DNA of 64,000 nucleotides from Gracilinema caldarium DSM 7334 (GCF_000219725.1 NC_015732.1:1488001-1552000), one strand, 5' to 3'; shown: positions 6,665 through 14,922, counted from the stretch's first letter. Program-made: numbers and translations. The notes: generated from the letters alone by a model not told the origin.

Positions 6665-9118
6665 ATGTTGGTACTGAAATTTGGTGGTACATCGGTCGGG
6701 TCCCCCCAGGCGATCCGCAGTCTCGTTTCAATAGTTCAGGATGCAGAACACTCAGGCCGGGTCCGGCTTGTGGTGGTCTCTGCCTTCTCAAAGGTTACCG
6801 ACACCCTCATCGACATGGCGAAAAAGGCGGAAGCCGGCGACAGAATCTTTACAACTATGGTTTCCGCCCTGAAAAGTCGGCACCTCGATACTGTCTCGGC
6901 TCTCATACCATCCCAGGACCAGCAATCGGTCCAATTATATATTGATGAACAGTGCGCCCACCTGGAGCATATCCTGAATGGTGTAGCCGCCATAGGCGAG
7001 CTTTCGCCAAAAACCCTGGACCTGGTGATGAGTTTTGGGGAACGGCTTTCGGCCTTTATCATTGCCCAGGTCTTTAGTTCCAGCGGTCAGAAGGCAGAAT
7101 ACCTCGACGCCCGTCAAGTGGTTCGCACCGATGACCAGTTTGGTTCAGCCCGTTTTCTACCGGAAGAAACCTATCCCCGGATCCAGGCCTACCTGACAAC
7201 CCATGAAGCCCTCCAGATTGCCACCGGCTTTATCGGATCCACCGCCGATGGCAAAACAACCACCCTCGGCCGCGGCGGTTCGGACCTTTCGGCGGCCATC
7301 TTTGGTGCTGCCATCGGTGCCAAGGAAATAGAAATCTATACCGATGTGGATGGGATCCTCACCAGCGATCCCAAACTTGTCCCCAATGCCTTCCGTATCG
7401 AGTCTATTTCCTACCAGGAAGCCATGGAGTTATCCCACTTCGGCGCCAAGGTACTCCATCCGCCTACGGTGCGGCCCGCCCTGGAAAAGGGCATCCCCAT
7501 CCGGATTCGGAACACCTTTAACCCCTCTTGCCGGGGAACCCTCATCGCAAATCAGGTACCCCCAAGCACCTATCCTGTTCGGGGCATCAGCTCCATGCGG
7601 GATATCGCCCTTATCCGCATTCAGGGATCGGGTATGGTAGGGGTCGCGGGCTTTTCCTCCCGCCTATTCAGCTGCCTCGCCCGCAAAAAAATCAACATCA
7701 TCCTCATAACCCAGGCTTCCAGTGAATATTCCATCTGTTTTGCGGTTCTTCCCAAGGATGCACTGCAGGCCGCCGCGGCAATTAAAGAAGAGTTTGAAGC
7801 GGAAATTGCCCATGGAGCCATCGATGCGCCGGTCATAGAAAAGGACCTTTCCATCGTGGCTGTGGTGGGCGAACGGATGAAGAGCACCCCCGGCATTGCG
7901 GGCAAGGTCTTTCATGCCCTGGGCCGTAATGGCATTAACATCGTTGCCATCGCCCAAGGCTCCTCAGAGTTAAACATTTCAGCGGTCATCTCCCGCCTCG
8001 ATGAAGGCAAGGCTCTGAATGCCATCCATGATGCCTTCTTCCTGGCAGGGCTCCGGACGGTAAACCTCTTCCTGGTGGGAACAGGCCTTATTGGCGGTAC
8101 CCTGCTCCAGCAAATTGCCACCCAGCAGGAAGTCCTGGCCGATGAACACAAGATCCGCATTAACCTTATCGGCGTAGCCAATTCAAAAAAGATGCGCTTC
8201 GATCTCCAGGGCATAGACCCCGCAAAGGTTCAAGAACTGCTTGAGCAGGGTGAACCCATGAACCTGGATGAGTTCATCAACAGAATGAAGCATTTAAATC
8301 TTCCCAACTCGGCCTTCTGCGACTGCACCGCCGCCGACCAGGTTCCAGAGCGCTATCTGGAAATCCTGCAAAGTGCAATCCCCGTGGTCACCCCCAACAA
8401 ACGGGCCAACTCAGGGGCCCTTGCCTATTACCATGCCCTGACAGGTTATTCCCGGGAACGGGGCATCCCCTACCTTTATGAGACCACGGTCTGTGCGGGC
8501 CTCCCGGTTATCTCGACCATCCACGACCTGGCCCTTTCGGGCGACCGGATCCGAAGGCTCGAAGCGGTGCTCTCAGGCACCCTGAGCTATATTTTTAACA
8601 ACTTTGACGGCTCCGTGCCCTTCTCAGCCCTGGTCCGCCAGGCAAAGGAAAAGGGCTACACCGAACCGGATCCACGGGACGACCTGAATGCAATGGATGC
8701 GGCCCGGAAAGCCCTGATTCTCGCCCGGGAATGCGGCATGAACATCGAGTTCGATCAGGTCCATATCGATCCAATCCTCCCCCCATCCTGTCTCGCGGCT
8801 CCCACGGTGGATGCCTTTTTCGCGGAACTCGAGAAGGCCGACAGCCTCTTCGAAGAACGGCGCCAGAAAGCCGCCGCCCAGGGAAAGGCCCTGCGGTATG
8901 TCGCCGTCATAGAGGATGGGAAGGCCCGGCTATCCCTCCGGGAAGAACCGGCCCAGAGTCCCTTCCGTTCCCTGGTCGATGCGGATAATATTGTGGTTAT
9001 TACCAGCGACCGCTACAGTGTACTCCCCATGGTTATCAAAGGCCCCGGTGCAGGTGCCCAGGTAACCGCCGGCGGTGTCTTTGCGGATATCGTCCGTATT
9101 GCCCGGACCCTGGTGTGA
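6665..9118 (+). CDS. thrA: Bifunctional aspartokinase / homoserine dehydrogenase, 817 aa
   Basis: Catalyses the first and third steps from aspartate to homoserine, the branch to threonine and methionine. The aspartokinase domain (about 1-290) opens with VLKFGGTSVGS and contains the GRGGSDLSA and EIYTDVDGILTSDPK motifs. Two ACT domains (about 310-460) provide the usual allosteric site. The homoserine dehydrogenase domain (about 460-817) has the NAD(P)-binding motif LVGTGLIGGTLLQQI, the TPNKRA segment and the catalytic region GYTEPDPRDDLNAMDAARK. The length matches E. coli ThrA (820 aa). It has its own promoter and may be co-transcribed with the aminotransferase 56 bases downstream. Confidence 0.95.
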   Translation: MLVLKFGGTSVGSPQAIRSLVSIVQDAEHSGRVRLVVVSAFSKVTDTLIDMAKKAEAGDRIFTTMVSALKSRHLDTVSALIPSQDQQSVQLYIDEQCAHLEHILNGVAAIGELSPKTLDLVMSFGERLSAFIIAQVFSSSGQKAEYLDARQVVRTDDQFGSARFLPEETYPRIQAYLTTHEALQIATGFIGSTADGKTTTLGRGGSDLSAAIFGAAIGAKEIEIYTDVDGILTSDPKLVPNAFRIESISYQEAMELSHFGAKVLHPPTVRPALEKGIPIRIRNTFNPSCRGTLIANQVPPSTYPVRGISSMRDIALIRIQGSGMVGVAGFSSRLFSCLARKKINIILITQASSEYSICFAVLPKDALQAAAAIKEEFEAEIAHGAIDAPVIEKDLSIVAVVGERMKSTPGIAGKVFHALGRNGINIVAIAQGSSELNISAVISRLDEGKALNAIHDAFFLAGLRTVNLFLVGTGLIGGTLLQQIATQQEVLADEHKIRINLIGVANSKKMRFDLQGIDPAKVQELLEQGEPMNLDEFINRMKHLNLPNSAFCDCTAADQVPERYLEILQSAIPVVTPNKRANSGALAYYHALTGYSRERGIPYLYETTVCAGLPVISTIHDLALSGDRIRRLEAVLSGTLSYIFNNFDGSVPFSALVRQAKEKGYTEPDPRDDLNAMDAARKALILARECGMNIEFDQVHIDPILPPSCLAAPTVDAFFAELEKADSLFEERRQKAAAQGKALRYVAVIEDGKARLSLREEPAQSPFRSLVDADNIVVITSDRYSVLPMVIKGPGAGAQVTAGGVFADIVRIARTLV

Positions 9119-9174
9119 ACCCTGGTCTGTTCTAGCATGATGTAGCATATAACCAAGGCCAAAGGAGGAGCCCT

Positions 9175-10392
9175 ATGCCGATTGCCGATGCCATAAAAAA
9201 AGCCCAGGAATCCGGTTCCTGGATCCGAAAAATGTTCGAAGAAGGCGCAGCCCTCAAAAAGCAGTATGGAGCCGATAAGGTCTTTGATTTTTCCATCGGC
9301 AATCCCGATATTGAGCCTCCGCCGGCCTTTCATACCACCCTGGTCGAGCTCGCCACCGAGGATGCCCCGGGCTCCCACGGCTACATGCCTAACCCAGGTT
9401 TTACTGAGGTACGGGAAGCCATGGCACGAAAAGCCAGCCAGGATCATCACGTTCAGATTGATGGATCCCATGTAGTGATGTGCGTAGGTGCTGCGGGAGG
9501 GCTTAATGTAGTCCTTAAGGCAATTCTTAATCCTGGCGACGAAGTAGTGGTATCAAAGCCCTATTTTGTAGAATATGGCTCCTATATCAGTAACCACGGC
9601 GGCAGGATGGTCCTCGTACCTGCAAGGGCCGACTTTGACCTCGATGTAAACGCCATAGCCGCTGTATTAACCGAAAAAACCGCTGCGGTGCTCATCAACT
9701 CACCCCATAATCCCACAGGCCGCATATATCCTGCCAGCACCATTCACGCCCTGGCAGAAGCACTCCGCCTGCATGGGAAAAAGACTGGTCGCTATCCCTA
9801 CCTGATCGCCGATGAGCCATACCGGGAAATTGTCTATGAAAACCTGGAGGTAGCACCGGTGTTGTCTGCCTATGAAGAATCCATCGTGGTGACGAGCTTT
9901 TCCAAGACCCTCTCCCTGCCCGGCGAACGGATTGGCTATATTGCCCTGGGACCGAATCTTGCCAACAAACAGGAGATGGCCGGAGCTCTGGCCTATGCTA
10001 CCCGGGTCCTCGGCTTTGTGAATGCCCCGGCGCTCATGCAGCGAATCGTGGCCCAACTCACTACTGCGCAGGTTGATGTATCGGTCTACGCCCGGCGGCG
10101 GGACGCCTTTAAGCAGGTCCTCGACGCCGCAGGTATCCCCTATATCGAGCCCGAAGGTGCCTTCTACCTCTTCTGCCAGGTCCCGGCCCGGCGTCACGGT
10201 CCTGCCGTTGCCGCAGACAGCGCCACCCCCATCGATGTACAGTTTGTGAACCACCTGAAGGACCACCTCATCCTGGCTGTCCCCGGCACCGGCTTCGGCG
10301 CGAGCGGCTATTTCCGCCTGGCCTACTGTGTTGACGAAAGCATCATCCGCAATTCAGCCGGTGCTTTTAAAAAAGCCATGGAGCGCTGGTAG
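9175..10392 (+). CDS. PLP-dependent class I aminotransferase (aspartate aminotransferase-like), 405 aa
   Basis: A fold-type I aminotransferase of the AspB/AlaA-like group. Diagnostic segments are FDFSIGNPDIEPPP near residue 40, the PLP-contacting INSPHNPTGRIY (about 177), the Asp-containing LIADEPYRE, the Schiff-base lysine in TSFSKTLSLPGERIGY (about 245) and the substrate-binding arginine in YFRLAYCV near the C-terminus. A strong Shine-Dalgarno (AAAGGAGGAG) precedes ATG 9175. Its position after thrA suggests a role in aspartate-family metabolism, but exact substrate specificity cannot be read from sequence. Confidence 0.88.
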   Translation: MPIADAIKKAQESGSWIRKMFEEGAALKKQYGADKVFDFSIGNPDIEPPPAFHTTLVELATEDAPGSHGYMPNPGFTEVREAMARKASQDHHVQIDGSHVVMCVGAAGGLNVVLKAILNPGDEVVVSKPYFVEYGSYISNHGGRMVLVPARADFDLDVNAIAAVLTEKTAAVLINSPHNPTGRIYPASTIHALAEALRLHGKKTGRYPYLIADEPYREIVYENLEVAPVLSAYEESIVVTSFSKTLSLPGERIGYIALGPNLANKQEMAGALAYATRVLGFVNAPALMQRIVAQLTTAQVDVSVYARRRDAFKQVLDAAGIPYIEPEGAFYLFCQVPARRHGPAVAADSATPIDVQFVNHLKDHLILAVPGTGFGASGYFRLAYCVDESIIRNSAGAFKKAMERW

Positions 10393-10435
10393 GGCAGGGT
10401 AGGCCGCGCCTGCGGGCCAGCTATTGCCGGAATCA

Positions 10436-10465
10436 TTGTGCTTGCCCCTTGGATAATGCTATAAT
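10436..10465 (+). promoter_or_regulatory. Relic promoter in front of decayed MNT genes
   Basis: TTGTGC (10436-10441), 18 bases, then a perfect TATAAT (10460-10465). An ATG at 10483 follows, but its frame encodes only 43 unrelated residues. This is probably the former promoter of the nucleotidyltransferase gene whose 3' fragment lies just downstream. Confidence 0.4.
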
Positions 10466-10492
10466 GATTCTGAGAAATAGCTATGCGTATAA

Positions 10493-10603
10493 CCGATTTT
10501 ACTGAAACAGCGCATTGGAGACCAAAAAATAGATGTGGTTCTGTCGAGAAATCCGAATCGGCTCATAGAACAGGAAGCCTTACGTACAGGAGTGAAAGTA
10601 TAA
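10493..10603 (+). pseudogene. 3' fragment of a nucleotidyltransferase (MNT-like) gene
   Basis: In frame with TAA 10601-10603 the sequence reads KIDVVLSRNPNRLIEQEAL followed by RTGVKV. This resembles the last strand and helix of small MNT-fold nucleotidyltransferases of toxin-antitoxin pairs. A stop codon at 10490-10492 closes the frame upstream and no start or GSxDxD motif remains, so the gene is broken. The family call is by motif resemblance only. Confidence 0.5.
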
Positions 10604-10607
10604 ACCT

Positions 10608-10841
10608 ATGGTAAGCCCTAGGGATGCAGCAAAGACTATATGTGCAAAGAATGAAGCTGAGCTTGCTCGGATTACCCAACGGAGGGAACAAGCCCAGGCA
10701 GAGGGAAAAAGACTGGCAGAGAAGCTGTTACATGAATACCCAAACGCCCAGCGAGTGTGGGGGTTTGGATCAACCTATATGAAACAGACCCTTCTATACC
10801 GTTATAAACAGCTTTTCCTTATCTATCCCCTTGTCCCTTGA
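10608..10841 (+). pseudogene. 5' fragment of a nucleotidyltransferase gene, 77 aa
   Basis: The reading frame starts with an N-terminal helix and then RVWGFGSTY (about residues 49-57), the strand and Gly-Ser of the MNT nucleotide-binding motif. The aspartates that should follow are missing; the frame instead runs into about 20 unrelated residues and ends inside the 3' end of the convergent wecA gene (23-base overlap). It is therefore truncated and presumably inactive. Together with the preceding fragment it looks like the remains of an MNT gene pair. Confidence 0.5.
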
Positions 10842-11898
10842 GCATATGGCCCTTATGCATATAGTGCAGGACCGTAAAAAAGGCTATTCCCACGATATAA
10901 GCCGCTAGGAGCAGTATATACCGATAGTTTTGGGCCACCGTCAGGGCCAGGATCACCGCAATACCGATAAGTGTTTGGACTCCATATAAGAGGGCATCGA
11001 GCTGAGGGGCTGTTAATCCCAGGTTGATGAGCTTATGGTGGGTGTGTTCCCGGTCAGGAGTATAGATGGACCGGCCATCCCGGATCCGGCGCCACATGGC
11101 CGCAAAGGTATCAAAAATTGGGATCAGGGTCAGAGCCGCCGCAAAAGGGAGACCCACACCACGACCGGGCAATTCGTAGTTAAAGCCCATAAGGGGCATG
11201 AGAGCAATAATAAAGCCTAAAAACTGACTCCCCGTATCCCCCATAAAAATTTTTGCCCGCGGTGTAGGTGCATTAAAGACAAGAAAGCCCCCAATACCGG
11301 CGATAAGGAGGAGACAGAGCATTACCGCCTGCATATTTCCCTGATATGCATAAATAACCGCATAAGAGAGGAGAATAATAGATGAAACGCCGCCAGCTAG
11401 CCCATCAACCCCATCGATAAGATTAATAGCATTAATAATACCCACAATCCAGATAACAGAAATAAGAGGACCCGCAACACCTAAATTTAATTGTCCCCCT
11501 GTCCAGGGAAGTCCAATTATACGGAATTGGTACCCTGCAAAAACGACCAACAAAGCCGCAATCATCTGCACCAGTGCCTTATAGCGGGCTCGGAGGGGTT
11601 TAAAATCGTCCCAGATACCAAAGATAACGATAAATACCATAGCTACGAGCACCAGCACAAAGGAACCAGTTACCTGTTCCTTCCAGACTTCCATAACAGT
11701 AAGGATAATGATTACCATGAGATAGGCCGGAATAAAGGCTACGCCGCCCAAACGGGGAACCTGCCCGGTATGGATTTTCCGTTCATCAATATGATCAAAC
11801 CAGAAATACCGATGAGCCAGTTTGATAATAAGCTTTACCAGAAAGGCGGAAAATATAAAAGTTATGGCACATAAGCTGAGTACAAACAACAGGGTCAT
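10819..11898 (-). CDS. WecA/MraY-family glycosyl-1-phosphate transferase, 359 aa
   Basis: A polytopic membrane protein that transfers a sugar-1-phosphate from a UDP-sugar to undecaprenyl phosphate, starting a surface polysaccharide or teichoic-acid-like chain on the inner face of the cytoplasmic membrane. About ten hydrophobic segments are evident. Family motifs are NLIDGVDGLAGGVSS (about 160) and KIFMGDTGSQFLGF (about 215), plus the cytoplasmic loop RIRDGRSIYTPDREHTHHKL that marks the WecA/TagO subgroup rather than MraY. It neighbours the wzz remnant and the rhamnose genes, so an O-antigen-like role is likely. The predicted -10 box ends 6 bases before ATG 11898, suggesting a leaderless mRNA. 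Confidence 0.85.
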   Translation of the reverse strand: MTLLFVLSLCAITFIFSAFLVKLIIKLAHRYFWFDHIDERKIHTGQVPRLGGVAFIPAYLMVIIILTVMEVWKEQVTGSFVLVLVAMVFIVIFGIWDDFKPLRARYKALVQMIAALLVVFAGYQFRIIGLPWTGGQLNLGVAGPLISVIWIVGIINAINLIDGVDGLAGGVSSIILLSYAVIYAYQGNMQAVMLCLLLIAGIGGFLVFNAPTPRAKIFMGDTGSQFLGFIIALMPLMGFNYELPGRGVGLPFAAALTLIPIFDTFAAMWRRIRDGRSIYTPDREHTHHKLINLGLTAPQLDALLYGVQTLIGIAVILALTVAQNYRYILLLAAYIVGIAFFTVLHYMHKGHMLKGQGDR

Positions 11899-11904
11899 GT
11901 TTAT

Positions 11905-11932
11905 ATTCTACCCCTTTATGAATTTGTTTCAA
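11905..11932 (-). promoter_or_regulatory. Promoter of the wecA-like gene (leaderless type)
   Basis: On the minus strand TTGAAA (11932-11927), a 16-base spacer and TAGAAT (11910-11905), with 6 bases to ATG 11898. An AAGGGG about 12 bases before the ATG is a possible but distant Shine-Dalgarno, so the leaderless reading is less certain here. Confidence 0.5.
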
Positions 11933-11970
11933 GGGGAAGATTGCTTAAAATGCAGATCTCCCCCAACGCA

Positions 11971-12115
11971 TTAGGCTTTCTTGGCGTGGGCCAGGGCCTC
12001 CCGAATTTTAGCCATGGCTTCCGGATCCTTGCGGATAGACTCAATCCATTCAAGCACAAAAGCTATAAACATCGCCAGGAAAAGAGCGCCAAAGGTTATA
12101 ATGAGCCCTGGAAAC
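11971..12115 (-). pseudogene. wzz: 3' remnant of a Wzz/GumC-type chain-length gene
   Basis: Read on the minus strand from the IS edge, the frame gives FPGLIITFGALFLAMFIAFV followed by LEWIESIRKDPEAMAKIREA and TAA at 11973-11971. A C-terminal membrane helix followed by a short charged cytoplasmic tail is how Wzz-family polysaccharide chain-length regulators end. Everything upstream, including the periplasmic domain and first membrane helix, is missing: the insertion element begins at about 12116. The family call is moderate because only ~47 residues remain; truncation at the IS edge is clear. Confidence 0.55.
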
Positions 12116-12188
12116 TGGGCCAAAAAAATGTAAAAATAAGGTGGTAGGAGTACAGAAATAACCTGCCTAACAGGAGGAAACTACCAAC

Positions 12189-12491
12189 ATGAGGAAACGA
12201 TACGATAAGGCATTTAAAGCGAAGGTGGCTCTCGAAGCCCTTCGCGGTGATAAAACGGTCCAGGAACTGGCAGCTCTTTATGAGGTTCATCCAAACATGG
12301 TGACCCTCTGGAAGAAACAGCTTCTTGAAGGAGCTGAAGTGCTCTTTGAAAAGCCAGGGAAGGATACGGAACGGCACGAGCTGGAGCAGAAACAGGATGA
12401 ACTGTATAAACAAATCGGTAAGCTCCAGATAGAGAACGAATTCTTAAAAAAAAAGTACAAACAATTGTACGGGACCGAACCGCCGCTATAG
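12189..12491 (+). CDS. IS3-family OrfA (helix-turn-helix), 100 aa
   Basis: The N-terminal DNA-binding part of the transposase. An HTH spans about residues 8-45 (YDKAFKAKVALEAL, then VQELAALYEVHPNMVTLWKK), followed by a leucine-zipper-like coiled coil (about 60-92) used for multimerisation. A Shine-Dalgarno (AGGAGG, about 12172-12177) precedes ATG 12189. Near the end of orfA lies A AAA AAG (12449-12455), the canonical -1 frameshift heptamer of IS3 elements; slippage yields the OrfAB transposase, while unshifted translation stops at 12491. Confidence 0.88.
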   Translation: MRKRYDKAFKAKVALEALRGDKTVQELAALYEVHPNMVTLWKKQLLEGAEVLFEKPGKDTERHELEQKQDELYKQIGKLQIENEFLKKKYKQLYGTEPPL

Positions 12492-13333
12492 AACCAGAAC
12501 ACCCGGTTTTATCGATACGAGACCAATGTCGAATACTAGGAATAAGTCGAGCGAGTTACTATTACAAAGCCGTAGAAAAGGACGAGGATAAAGACCTTGC
12601 CATTTTGAAGGCCATTCTGGAAGAGCTCAAAGTTCACCCGTTTTATGGGTATCGCAAAATAGCTCGTGCCTTAGCAGATATGGGGGTAACACGGAAACAG
12701 GTGCGTCGTATCATGCATAAAGCTGGTTTACGGGCCATATATCCCAAAAAACGGACCAATATGCAAGCAAAGGGCCACAAAAAGTACCCTTATTTGCTGA
12801 AAAACATGGTACTGTGGGTGCCTAACCAGGTATGGGCAACGGATAATATTACCTACCTTAAGCTTGGTAAGGGTTTTGTCTATCTCGTGGTCATACTTGA
12901 CCTGTATTCTCGTAAAATATTGTCCTGGAAAGTATCAAATACGATGGATACGGAGTTTTGTGTAGCAGCCCTTGAAGCAGCAATTACCCAATGGGGAATC
13001 CCTGCCATCTTCAATACTGATCAGGGTAGTCAGTTTACCAGCGATGCATTTATATCAGTCCTTGAATCCTACGGCATTCGTATCAGCATGGATAGCAAAA
13101 ACAGAGCCTTGGACAATATCTACATGGAACGGGTCTGGCGTACTATCAAGTACGAAGACATATATATCAAAGACTATCAGACTATGACAGAACTGAAGGA
13201 GGGCTTAGAAACCTATGTAACCTTTTACAACAGTAAACGGTATCATCAATCGTTGGACTATGCTACCCCAGATGAAATCTATGAACAGGCATTTAAGCGT
13301 ACTCAACCAATAGAGGAGGCTCTATCTGCCTAG
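12446..13333 (+). CDS. IS3-family OrfB, DDE transposase domain (made by -1 frameshift)
   Basis: The frame is open from the slippery A-run and has no credible start of its own; a TTG at 12605 is internal. The protein has the HTH_21-like segment (LKVHPFYGYRKIARALADMG) and then the rve integrase core. The catalytic residues are all present: D in VWATDNITYLKL, D in FNTDQGSQFTSD, and E in DNIYMERVWRTIKYE, with YHQSLDYATPDE at the C-terminus. No stop or frameshift disrupts the core, so the element may be active. The fused OrfAB would span 12189-13333. Confidence 0.88.
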   Translation, partial: KKKVQTIVRDRTAAIEPEHPVLSIRDQCRILGISRASYYYKAVEKDEDKDLAILKAILEELKVHPFYGYRKIARALADMGVTRKQVRRIMHKAGLRAIYPKKRTNMQAKGHKKYPYLLKNMVLWVPNQVWATDNITYLKLGKGFVYLVVILDLYSRKILSWKVSNTMDTEFCVAALEAAITQWGIPAIFNTDQGSQFTSDAFISVLESYGIRISMDSKNRALDNIYMERVWRTIKYEDIYIKDYQTMTELKEGLETYVTFYNSKRYHQSLDYATPDEIYEQAFKRTQPIEEALSA

Positions 13334-13382
13334 AACCCCTTACTCCTATCCACTTTATTTTTTCTTTAAAATGGTCTTGACA

Positions 13383-13478
13383 GCTGGGCTCACTATAAGC
13401 CGGGATGCGCTCATCAACCTGGCCCAGAGCTTTAAAACCGATTACGGCGCATATCTGCGCTATGTGGCGGAGCAGTAA
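13383..13478 (+). pseudogene. rfbA: 3' remnant of rfbA (glucose-1-phosphate thymidylyltransferase)
   Basis: Directly after the IS right end the plus-strand frame reads AGLTISRDALINLAQSFKTD followed by YGAYLRYVAEQ and TAA. This matches the C-terminal end of RfbA (helix ISREAL...LA, then a Y-G-x-Y-L tail). It is placed 2 bases before rfbC, exactly where rfbA would sit in an rfbACDB operon. About 90% of the gene is missing. The family call combines the motif and position, and I consider it likely. Confidence 0.65.
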
Positions 13479-13480
13479 CC

Positions 13481-14029
13481 ATGCCCATTACCGTAACCAG
13501 GCTCCCTATAGAAGGCCTCTTTATCATCCAACCAAAAGTCTTTGGTGATGCGAGGGGCTATTTTTTAGAGTCCTTCAATGAACGGGACTTTCACGACGCA
13601 GGCCTTACCATGCGCTTTGTGCAGGATAACCAATCCTTTTCCCGTAAAGGAGTCCTCCGAGGCCTTCATTTTCAGAAAAAGCATCCCCAGGGTAAACTGG
13701 TCAGGGTAATTCAAGGGGAAGTTTATGATGTAGCCGTCGATATAAGACCCGGTTCATCAACCTTTGGTCACTACTATGGCCTCATCCTGAGCGGTGAACA
13801 GCATAACCAGTTTTATATACCCCCAGGCTTTGCCCACGGCTTTGTGGTCCTTTCCGAAACTGCCCTATTTGCCTATAAATGTACCGACTACTACCACCCG
13901 GAAGACGAAGGGGGTATCCGCTGGAATGACCCTGAGTTAGCCATACCCTGGCCCCTCACCGATGTCCAAGTTTCCGCCAAGGATGCACAACTGCCATATT
14001 TTACAGCCCTACAAAAGGAACAACTATGA
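13481..14029 (+). CDS. rfbC: dTDP-4-dehydrorhamnose 3,5-epimerase, 182 aa
   Basis: Third enzyme of dTDP-L-rhamnose synthesis: it epimerises C3 and C5 of dTDP-4-keto-6-deoxyglucose. The cupin fold is recognisable from RGYFLESFNERDF, the catalytic-histidine segment GVLRGLHFQ, the strand KLVRVIQGEVYDVAVDIR and the C-terminal FAHGFVVLSETALFAYKCTDYY. Length is standard. The stop overlaps the rfbD start by four bases (ATGA). The upstream rfbA is only a remnant behind an insertion element, so its present promoter is unclear. Confidence 0.93.
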   Translation: MPITVTRLPIEGLFIIQPKVFGDARGYFLESFNERDFHDAGLTMRFVQDNQSFSRKGVLRGLHFQKKHPQGKLVRVIQGEVYDVAVDIRPGSSTFGHYYGLILSGEQHNQFYIPPGFAHGFVVLSETALFAYKCTDYYHPEDEGGIRWNDPELAIPWPLTDVQVSAKDAQLPYFTALQKEQL

Positions 14030-14898
14030 TTTGGATTGTTGGAAACCGGGGGATGCTCGGGACCGAGCTTACCCGATATCTCGAAGCCCAAGGGCTTCCT
14101 GTTGTTGGCACCGATCGGGAAGTGAGCTTTCTCGACACCGCCGCCCTCGAGACCTTTGTTCGCGATAAACCCATTACATGGATTATCAATTGTGCGGCCT
14201 ATACGGCGGTAGATAAAGCAGAAGACGAAGAAGACCTTGCCCTGCGCCTCAATGCCGAAGGCCCTGAAAACCTGGTACGCCTTGCAGCATCTCAGGGTGC
14301 CCGGCTCCTCCATATTTCTACGGACTATGTTTTTTCCGGTGTGCCTTATATAATTAATGGCAAGCCCCGCCCCTATGAGGTTGATGACCCTACAGGTCCT
14401 ACGGGCGCCTATGGGCGGACGAAGGAAGCCGGGGAGCGCCGAGTTATGAGTGCCGCGCCAGATTCCATCGTCCTTCGTACCGCCTGGCTTTACGGAGCCC
14501 ATGGCCCGAACTTTGTCTTTACCATGCTCCGCCTCATGAAAGAACGGGACAGCATCGGTGTTGTTGCAGACCAGCAGGGGAGTCCCACCTGGGCACGGGA
14601 CCTCGCCGCCGCGATCTATGGGCTCATCACAAAACCAGATGTACCAGCCGGCATTTACCACTTTACAAACGACGGCGAATGCTCCTGGTACGAGTTTGCC
14701 CTCGCCATCCATGACGAAGCCCGGAAGCTCGGCCTCCTTACAAAGGACTGCACCGTCCGCCCCCTCACCACCGACCAGTATCCTACTAAAGCCCGCCGCC
14801 CCGCCTATTCAGTCCTTTCCAAAGCAAAAATCAAATCCTTCGGCATCCCTGTCCCCGCCTGGCGGGAGAGCCTCGTGGAGTTTTTAAAGACACTATAA
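14026..14898 (+). CDS. rfbD: dTDP-4-dehydrorhamnose reductase, 290 aa
   Basis: Last enzyme of dTDP-L-rhamnose synthesis; it reduces the 4-keto group with NAD(P)H. A Rossmann motif GNRGMLGTELTRYL starts at residue 5, the short-chain dehydrogenase YxxxK is in GAYGRTKEAGE (about 127), and the family segments INCAAYTAVDKAEDEE and STDYVFSG are present. Length matches RmlD. It is translationally coupled to rfbC by an ATGA overlap, and rfbB follows after 24 bases. Confidence 0.93.
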   Translation: MIWIVGNRGMLGTELTRYLEAQGLPVVGTDREVSFLDTAALETFVRDKPITWIINCAAYTAVDKAEDEEDLALRLNAEGPENLVRLAASQGARLLHISTDYVFSGVPYIINGKPRPYEVDDPTGPTGAYGRTKEAGERRVMSAAPDSIVLRTAWLYGAHGPNFVFTMLRLMKERDSIGVVADQQGSPTWARDLAAAIYGLITKPDVPAGIYHFTNDGECSWYEFALAIHDEARKLGLLTKDCTVRPLTTDQYPTKARRPAYSVLSKAKIKSFGIPVPAWRESLVEFLKTL

Positions 14899-14922
14899 CT
14901 ACAATATCATAAGGACAACCCC

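Larger units (their letters stand above)
12116..13382 (+). mobile_element. IS3-family insertion sequence, about 1.27 kb, apparently intact
   Basis: The element has two overlapping frames (orfA and orfB) joined by a slippery heptamer, and a complete DDE triad. The ends are inferred. The left end is TGGGCC at 12116 and the right end is TTGACA ending at 13382, giving 5'-TG...CA-3'. Imperfect terminal inverted repeats are visible (left GGTGGTAGGAGTA near 12141, right its near-complement TACTCCTATCCACT near 13341). The right tip holds an outward -35 box and the left end a TAAAAA (12131-12136), consistent with the circle-junction promoter of IS3 elements. There is no target-site duplication: the flanks are two different truncated genes. 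Confidence 0.85.

Noticed and set aside
12605-13333. orfB as an independent gene starting at TTG 12605
   Set aside because: The frame is open back to the slippery A-run, and IS3 OrfB domains begin further upstream, so frameshift fusion is the better reading.
13377-13399. Outward promoter at the IS right end (TTGACA with TATAAG) driving rfbC
   Set aside because: The spacing between the boxes is only 11 bases, too short for a sigma70 promoter. The -35 is better explained as the IS circle-junction half-promoter.
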